Below are positions 58,158 to 64,000 of a DNA stretch of 64,000 nucleotides, piece after piece. The position numbers and the translations under genes were made by a program. Where the stretch lies: assembly GCA_905221615.1 (NCBI GenBank), contig CAJNDT010003279.1:216501-280500 (forward strand). The letters run 5' to 3'. The notes below the pieces were generated by a model. That model worked only from the letters and a program-made list of their open reading frames with translations, ran no database searches and was not told where the DNA came from. The stretch is from Symbiodinium sp. CCMP2592 (taxonomy: Eukaryota; Sar; Dinophyceae; Suessiales; Symbiodiniaceae). Each line of letters opens with the position of its first letter. The first letter of the stretch is position 1.

Positions 58158-60560
58158 TTTCGCTCACCGGACGTCCGGACTTCCGGTGCTTCTGCGCGCA
58201 CTTGGAGGATCATGGGACGTAGTAAGTAGGGTTATAAGTACCTGAATTGGGGTTATAAGTATAGTTACCCGGGTTATAAGTATCTGAATTGGGGTTATAA
58301 GTATAGTTACCCGGGTTATAAGTACCTGAATTGCGGTTATAAGTATAGTTACCCGGGTTACAAGTACCTGAATTGCGGTTATAAGTATAGTTACCCGGGT
58401 TATAAGTACCTGAATTGCGGTTATAAGTATAGTTACCCGGGTTATAAGTACCTGAATTGGGGTTATAAGTATAGTTACCCGGGTTATAAGTATCTGAATT
58501 GGGGTTATAAGTATAGTTACCCGGGTTATAAGTACCGGGTTATTATAAGTTACCTGAATTGGGGTTATAAGTATAGTTACCCGGGTTATAAGTACCTGAA
58601 TTGGGGTTATAAGTATAGTTACCCGGGTTACAAGTACCTGAATTGGGGTTATAAGTATAGTTACCCGGGTTATAAGTACCTGAATTGGGGTTATAAGTAT
58701 AGTTACCCGGGTTATAAGTACCTGAATTGGGGTTATAAGTATAGTTACCCGGGTTATAAGTACCTGAATTGGGGTTATAAGTATAGTTACCCGGGTTACA
58801 AGTACCTGAATTGGGGTTATAAGTATAGTTACCCGGGTTACAAGTACCTGAATTGGGTTATAAGTATAGTTACCCGGGTTATAAGTACCTGAATTGGGTT
58901 ATAAGTATAGTTACCCGGGTTATAAGTACCTGAATTGGGGTTATAAGTATAGTTACCCGGGTTATAAGTACCTGAATTGGGGTTATAAGTATAGTTAGTT
59001 ATAAGTACCTGAATTGGGGTTATAAGTATTACCCGGGTTATAAGTACCTGAATTGGGGTTATAAGTATAGTTACCCGGGTTATAAGTACCTGAATTGGGG
59101 TTATAAGTATAGTTACCCGGGTTATAAGTACCTGAATTGGGGTTATAAGTATAGTTACCCGGGTTATAAGTACCTGAATTGGGGTTATAAGTATAGTTAC
59201 CCGGGTTACAAGTACCTGAATTGGGGTTATAAGTATAGTTACCCGGGTTATAAGTACCTAAGTATAATTGCGGTTATAAGTATAGTTACCCGGGTTATAA
59301 GTACCTGAATTGGGGTTATAAGTATAGTTACCCGGGTTACAAGTACCTGAATTGGGGTTATAAGTATAGTTACCCGGGTTATAAGTACCTGAATTGGGGT
59401 TATAAGTATAGTTACCCGGGTTATAAGTACCTGAATTGGGGTTATAAGTATAGTTACCCGGGTTACAAGTACCTGAATTGGGGTTATAAGTATAGTTACC
59501 CGGGTTATAAGTACCTGAATTGGGGTTATAAGTATAGTTACCCGGGTTATAAGTACCTGAATTGGGGTTATAAGTATAGTTACCCGGGTTACAAGTACCT
59601 GAATTGGGGTTATAAGTATAGTTACCCGGGTTATAAGTACCTGAATTGGGTTATAAGTATAGTTACCCGGGTTATAAGTACCTGAATTGGGGTTATAAGT
59701 ATAGTTACCCGGGTTATAAGTACCTACCCGGGAATACCTGGGGTTATAAGTATAGTTACCCGGGTTACAAGTACCTGAATTGGGGTTATAAGTATAGTTA
59801 CCCGGGTTATAAGTACCTGAATTGCGGTTATAAGTATAGTTACCCGGGTTATAAGTACCTGAATTGGGGTTATAAGTATAGTTACCCGGGTTATAAGTAC
59901 CTGAATTGGGGTTATAAGTATAGTTACCCGGGTTATAAGTACCTTAATTGGGGTTATAAGCATAGTTATCCTGATTATAACCCTAGTTACTAAGTCCCAT
60001 GATCCTTTAAGCAAAGGCTTGCAACCATTGCAAGCGGAACATTGGCGGTGGCTGTGGCATTCGTCCGGCCCCGAGGGCTGAAAAAGGCTGTAAGATCTGC
60101 CAGAGGTAGTTTCCGAACATGGGGGCCTTAATATAGCACCCTAAATTTATAAGATCCTTATTATAAGGACCCTAAGCTAACCCTAATTTGCGGAAACCCC
60201 CATATTGCACCCGAGCTTCTGAGCACTGCAAGTCAAAGTGCTTGAATCTCTGCGCTATGAGTGTTGTTGCCAAGGCTGGCCTGCAAAGAGGTGGGCTGCT
60301 GTTGGGGTTGAGGGTTTAGGGTTTAGGGTCTAGGGTTTAGGGATTAGGGGTTTTGGGTTTCTGAAAACTTGCCGGTGGAGCGGCCATTGCTAGCAATGTT
60401 GATGCAAGAGTTGTAACAGTTACGTGGCTGGTAGCGCGCAGCAAGTGTCACTCTTCATGGCGAACTAGAAACTTCTCTGCAGGCTTCGTGTCCAGCGGCA
60501 TCCAGCAGTGGGTGCCTCGAGATGCCTCTGACCTCTCGCACCTTTGCCATTGGGGTCCAT
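58158..60560 (+). CDS. Unrecognised gene, four exons around two TIR introns
   Basis: Exons 58158-58207, 60012-60105, 60216-60290 and 60483 to about 60554 keep one frame: LTGRPDFRCFCAHLE+QRLA, TIASGTLAVAVAFVRPRG, ASEHCKSKCLNLCAMSV and GFVSSGIQQWVPRDASDLSH. The intron 58208-60011 is a family A element with a satellite. The intron 60106-60215 starts exactly at a family B element. The frame choice is supported because it is the only one I found that stays open across all joins. Function unknown. It may continue the transferase gene. Confidence 0.5.
58208..60011. mobile_element. TIR family A intron with expanded satellite, copy 3
   Basis: The left repeat CTTGGAGGATCATGGG and right repeat CCCATGATCCTTTAAG bound a 1.8-kb intron (GA donor at 58208, AG at 60011). 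The interior is almost wholly a 42-bp tandem repeat. Confidence 0.88.
58223..59975. repeat. About forty copies of a 42-bp satellite
   Basis: The unit is GTTATAAGTACCTGAATTGG followed by GGTTATAAGTATAGTTACCC. Both halves begin GTTATAAGTA, so a 21-bp ancestor is likely. Variants include TATCTGAATT, ATTGCGG and TTACAAG, plus a few truncated units (about 58535, 58995, 59265, 59730). The open frame through part of it (repeated YPGYKYLNWGYKYS) is a by-product. Confidence 0.97.
60106..60205. mobile_element. TIR family B element at an intron start, copy 3
   Basis: The left repeat GTAGTTTCCGAACATG begins at the GT donor. The right repeat CGGAAACCCCCATAT ends 10 bp before the AG acceptor at 60215. Central sequence AAGATCCTTATTATAAGG matches copies 1 and 2. 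Confidence 0.85.
60303..60355. repeat. TTTAGGG-type tract in intron
   Basis: Degenerate TTTAGGG units shortly after the GT donor of the intron 60291-60482. Confidence 0.85.
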
Positions 60561-61264
60561 CATTTCGTGCTGCGATCTGTTTGGGGAGCGAGGAAAGATC
60601 GTCCTCTCAAGTTGAACACGATCCCCCCCCCTCCCTCCACCACTACCTTCTCCAAAATCCTTAAGATTTTCGTTGCCGCTCGAAGGCCTCTCCGGAGCCT
60701 GCCGTCTCTTCGGGCATCCTCCTCGAAGGACGATTGGTTTTGGTTTTGTTCGTAGGCTTTCTGCTTTTCGGAAGGCTTTCAGCGGTAGTGAAAGGTTTTG
60801 GGGTTCTTCGGATTCTACGGTTTAGGGGTTGAGGGTTTAGGCCTCTGCGCTTTAGGGGCCTGGATTGCTGCCTCCTTGAAACTTCTCTTCCGAGGGCCTT
60901 AGGCCTCCTCGGCAAACCTTGTGGGGAAAGGAGGGCTCAGATCCGAGATCTGGCTGCCATTCGAAGTGGAAGTGTCCTTCTGCTGCGACAGACGTGGCTA
61001 TATGAGACCTGCCTGCCAGCCAGCCAGCCATCCATCCATCCATCCATCCAGGCATGACTGCAGGCCATGCATGTCATTTTGCAATGCCGTCTGTTGAGTC
61101 TCAGGATTCTGAACGAAGCCTGGCAACGAAGGACAATGCCAAGGCTGGCTGGCTGTTTGTGCAGTGGCTGTCGGCTCCTAGATAACCTTGCCGGGAGACT
61201 TGTTTTATGTCCTGTTTGTTTGGGGTCTATTCTTGATGCGTTCTCTGAAGCTTCCAGTGTTGGG

Positions 61265-61690
61265 CAGGTGACAAAGCCTGGCGAGGTGGACCTGGAGAAG
61301 GTTGTGGCAGATGCGACTTGGATTGCCTTGCTGGAATCTTCCCTCGCCTCGCGTTTCCCGTGACGGCTCTTGGATGCTCTCGGTGGCTCAGGCAGAGAAT
61401 GCGGATGATGAGAGGCTAGCGCGCGAGCTGTCAGAGTATGACGACGTCGCCGACAGCCTGGAAACCCAGTGCATGGAATTCTCGGTCACCATTGTGCCTT
61501 TGCTACTTTGTCATTCGTCACCCGAGAGTTGACTCCAATGCCCAGGCATCGTCGCTGCCGCTGTCCGAGATGCCGAAACCAACAACCCTGAGGCGATGCT
61601 GTCAAAGTCCAGGTGCCGATTTCGTGCATTGCTTGGTTGCTCGCAGGTGGAGATCGAACTGGCCCGAGCTTCTTGCCTGAGTTCATTACG
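61265..61690 (+). CDS. Unrecognised exon-like blocks
   Basis: Block at about 61276-61362 reads VDLEKVVADATWIALLESSL. Block at about 61392-61490 reads AENADDERLARELSEYDDVA and DSLETQCMEFS. Block at about 61650-61680 reads VEIELARASC. All follow AG acceptors. Acidic and helical; family unknown. Confidence 0.45.
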
Positions 61691-61927
61691 CTGTTGCTGC
61701 AGTGGAATGGTGCTGGATCTTCTAGCGCCCTCCCATGGAGCCTGATCCCGAGATTGATGTTGCATCCTGAGCTTGGGATGATGTTGCAGGCCAAGCGGCA
61801 GCAGGAGATCGCACAGGCTCCTGTAGATTTGCCTCGCATATAACCCGTGAAGCCCGGACTTTCTGGTCAGGCAGTGGTCATTCCGTCGGGCCGCGCACTC
61901 AGATGTCACTAGGTACAGCATTTTGTT

Positions 61928-62239
61928 TTGGTTGTGCCGCATGGAATCGGTGGAGGTCCCGTTTACGACGTACTCTCTTTGGTGGACAAGCTCTGCCCTA
62001 AGTCTGCCGACGAGCTTAGTCATCCATCTTACCGTGTACGGCGGCATGCCCATATCCTGAGGTACGGTGGCACCTCTGAGGTGTACGAGAATCACAAAGT
62101 CGCTGCGCAGGACAGCCCCTTTTCTCGGGTCTCTGAGGACGCTCAGCCCCAAACGAGTGATCCTAAACCCGAAAGGTTGGCAAACGCCGTTCAGGACGTG
62201 CTAGCAGCAGACGAAGCCGCAGTAGTATGTAAGTCTTAA
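61928..62239 (+). CDS. Unrecognised C-terminal exon
   Basis: An open frame reads VVPHGIGGGPVYDVLSLVDK, SHPSYRVRRHAHILRYGG and ends LANAVQDVLAADEAAVVCKS with TAA at 62237-62239. It is polar with an acidic end. It is probably the last exon of a plus-strand gene. The true left border is not fixed. Confidence 0.5.
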   Translation: MVVPHGIGGGPVYDVLSLVDKLCPKSADELSHPSYRVRRHAHILRYGGTSEVYENHKVAAQDSPFSRVSEDAQPQTSDPKPERLANAVQDVLAADEAAVVCKS

Positions 62240-64000
62240 ATGTCAACTGGTAATAGTCGAAATAAGGAACACAACAGCGACAGGGCACGCATGTCACGAC
62301 ATAGCAGCAGAGCTGTACGACATAATTTCATCAGTAGGAATTGTAACAGGAGTTGCTCTGTACCTCGCATGAAGAATCAGAACGATCTAAGCTTCGGGAT
62401 TTTTTCATAATTTCTCATTTCATCCTGAACCTTTCGATCACTTCGCTCATTTCTTTTATTACACTGTTATTCATGTTCTCATGATTGTTTCATTCTTATA
62501 TGATGCTGTTCTCAGCAGTCAGCTTCATGCGGCCCAAAATGTGTCAGTCGCGCCTTTTGGTGGGAGGCGGGCTACTTCCAGCAGCTCCCGCAGCTCAGGA
62601 CTCGGGAAGCCACGGCCACTAGCAGTACCGCTCCGGAAAACAGCAGTAGTCGGGTGACGAGTCGTGTTTGCGTCGGTGGTAGTGTCATGGAAGCGGCACA
62701 CGTCTTGGTGAAGCTTGTGTCAAGGGCCATGGCTACAGCACCTAATACTCTGTCAGGGTTATTGTAGATGCCCCCCCCACCGGCTTGGCAGGAAATTTCT
62801 TTTCGATGAGCCGGCCTGTTTGTTTGGGTCTGCAATCGTGCAGCTCCCGCAGCTGGAATCGTCAAACCAAAAGACTGCCGTTCTTTGCAGACCTGTAAAC
62901 ACTCTATCAACCCCTCTGAAGACTGAAAACAACATGAGAGAAGCCGATGAGAGCTTGCGGAGAACCCTGTAAGAACTCGACAAGCTCTGCAAAAATTGAG
63001 CAAATTAGGCCTGAGTTATGTTCCCCAAACTCCAAACCCTCAACACGAAGGTTCAGGGTTTGGGGTTCAGAGTTTCCCAAGTTCAGCCGACGCACAGTGA
63101 GTCAGGCCAGAAGTACGTTGGTTCGGGAGCGTGGCTACCTATAATGGAGTTGTAAGTCTACTGACTCAGTTCCTTGATCCTTGAAGTGAGGTACTCAAGA
63201 CTCTGAGCAGTCTCCCCCGCAAGCTCTGCTCAAATTGTCCCGGAAGCACACCCTGAGGCCTTACCATACCAAAAAAGACGAAAACCCCAAATCCCTAACC
63301 TGGGCATGCCAGGATTTCGTGGATGTCCATCGGCAGCAGGCTGATCAAAGCTTCGTGGAGGCCGTGCCAGGAGACATGTAATTCACTTCAGGGTTCTTTT
63401 TCGAGAGCGAATTGCAGTAGGGCTTAGGATTCATGAAGTAGGGGTTTTATGATAGGGTTTAGGTAGTTTAGGGGTAGGCCATTGTTGCATGTGGGATTCA
63501 TGGATCCAGGGGTCTACGATATGGATGTTGGTACATACGCTTTAACGTTTTCTTCGGGCTTGGGCAGCGAAACAGCGAGAAGAAGTTTCGTCAATTGTGT
63601 TTGCTATCAGTATCACTTTCAGGCGCAGGGGGCTTGGCAAGTAGGGTTGTGAGTACCTGAATTGGAGCTCTAACCATGCCCGCCAAGTCCCGTGGGAGCC
63701 GAAAGAGAGCCCAAAACCCTGTCATGGCGGTCGTCTCACGCGATCGTGCCGGATTCTACCTCGCCAGAATTGGCCTAAGCCCAAGTCCCATCTCTCGGTG
63801 CCTGTGTTCGCAACGATTCTCGATTTTCGACTCTGGGCTTTCAGAGCTCGGACCTCGTACTCTGACGGGCGCTTGTGGCTTTGCGGTTTAATGTATTTTA
63901 TTTTGTGGTTTCATAGGGGCTTGCAAGAGTTTAGCCGGATGACAGCACCAACAGTCCTGTGTCCGTGACATGCTCCAACCCTCGAGGCTCTCAGACCATG
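62240..64000. other. Right-hand spacer
   Basis: No secure gene. A degenerate family A right end lies at about 63160-63180 and a short derived copy at about 63630-63690 (GGCTTGGCAAGTAGGG to CGCCAAGTCCC). TTTAGG-like units lie at 63420-63480. Confidence 0.4.

Noticed and set aside
58223-59975. CRISPR-like regular repeats
   Set aside because: Units are contiguous tandem repeats without unique spacers, in a eukaryotic intron.
59646-59993. Repeated GYKYSYPGYKYLNW protein frame
   Set aside because: It is a translation of the 42-bp satellite, and the array lies in an intron.

Overview
This window looks like nuclear DNA of a dinoflagellate, most likely a Symbiodinium-like (Suessiales) species. Genes are split into many small exons. 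The introns I could fix by reading frame start with GT, GC or GA in roughly equal use and end in AG. Introns and spacers carry degenerate CCCTAAA (plant-type telomere-like) tracts, and protein families that I recall as dinoflagellate-specific are present. No rRNA, tRNA gene, CRISPR array, bacterial operon or intact spliced-leader sequence was seen.

Layout. (1) 1-7.35 kb, minus strand: four nearly intronless genes in a head-to-tail row. They are a DDE-transposase-like protein running off the left edge, a charged zinc-finger protein, a 270-aa protein and a 704-aa protein. The spacers between them hold clusters of short palindromes at 1.4, 1.7-1.94 and 3.65-3.94 kb. This may be one multigene mobile unit. 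(2) 7.35-12.1 kb: non-coding strand switch with an AT-rich part. (3) 12.15-13.27 kb, plus: a complete five-exon pICln (methylosome/ion-channel regulator) gene, 195 aa. (4) About 15.0-37.8 kb, plus: one large gene with the layout of fungal alpha-1,3-glucan synthase (Ags1/Mok1): GH13 amylase domain, beta-rich linker, a second and catalytically degenerate GH13 domain, one membrane span, a GT5 starch-synthase-type domain, a multi-span membrane region and a charged tail. (5) 39.6-48.9 kb, plus: exons of unrecognised protein(s). (6) 49.1-51.75 kb, plus: a JmjC ribosomal oxygenase (NO66/MINA-like) with a 27-nt exon that carries the iron-binding HxD motif. (7) 52.2-55.7 kb: unrecognised exons. (8) 57.2-57.8 kb: a nucleotide-sugar transferase-like gene with a DMD motif. 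(9) 58.2-62.24 kb: unrecognised exons.

The most striking observation is two families of short elements with terminal inverted repeats. Several copies coincide with introns: the left repeat supplies the donor and the right repeat supplies the acceptor. They behave like introners. In one copy a 42-bp core has expanded about forty-fold into a 1.8-kb satellite inside the intron.

The genes share no obvious pathway, as is usual for dinoflagellate unidirectional gene arrays. The glucan synthase-like gene and the sugar-transferase-like gene both act on carbohydrates, but nothing ties them together functionally. Exon borders were placed by hand from reading frame and family similarity. Those in the membrane region of the large gene, and in the unrecognised genes, are approximate.
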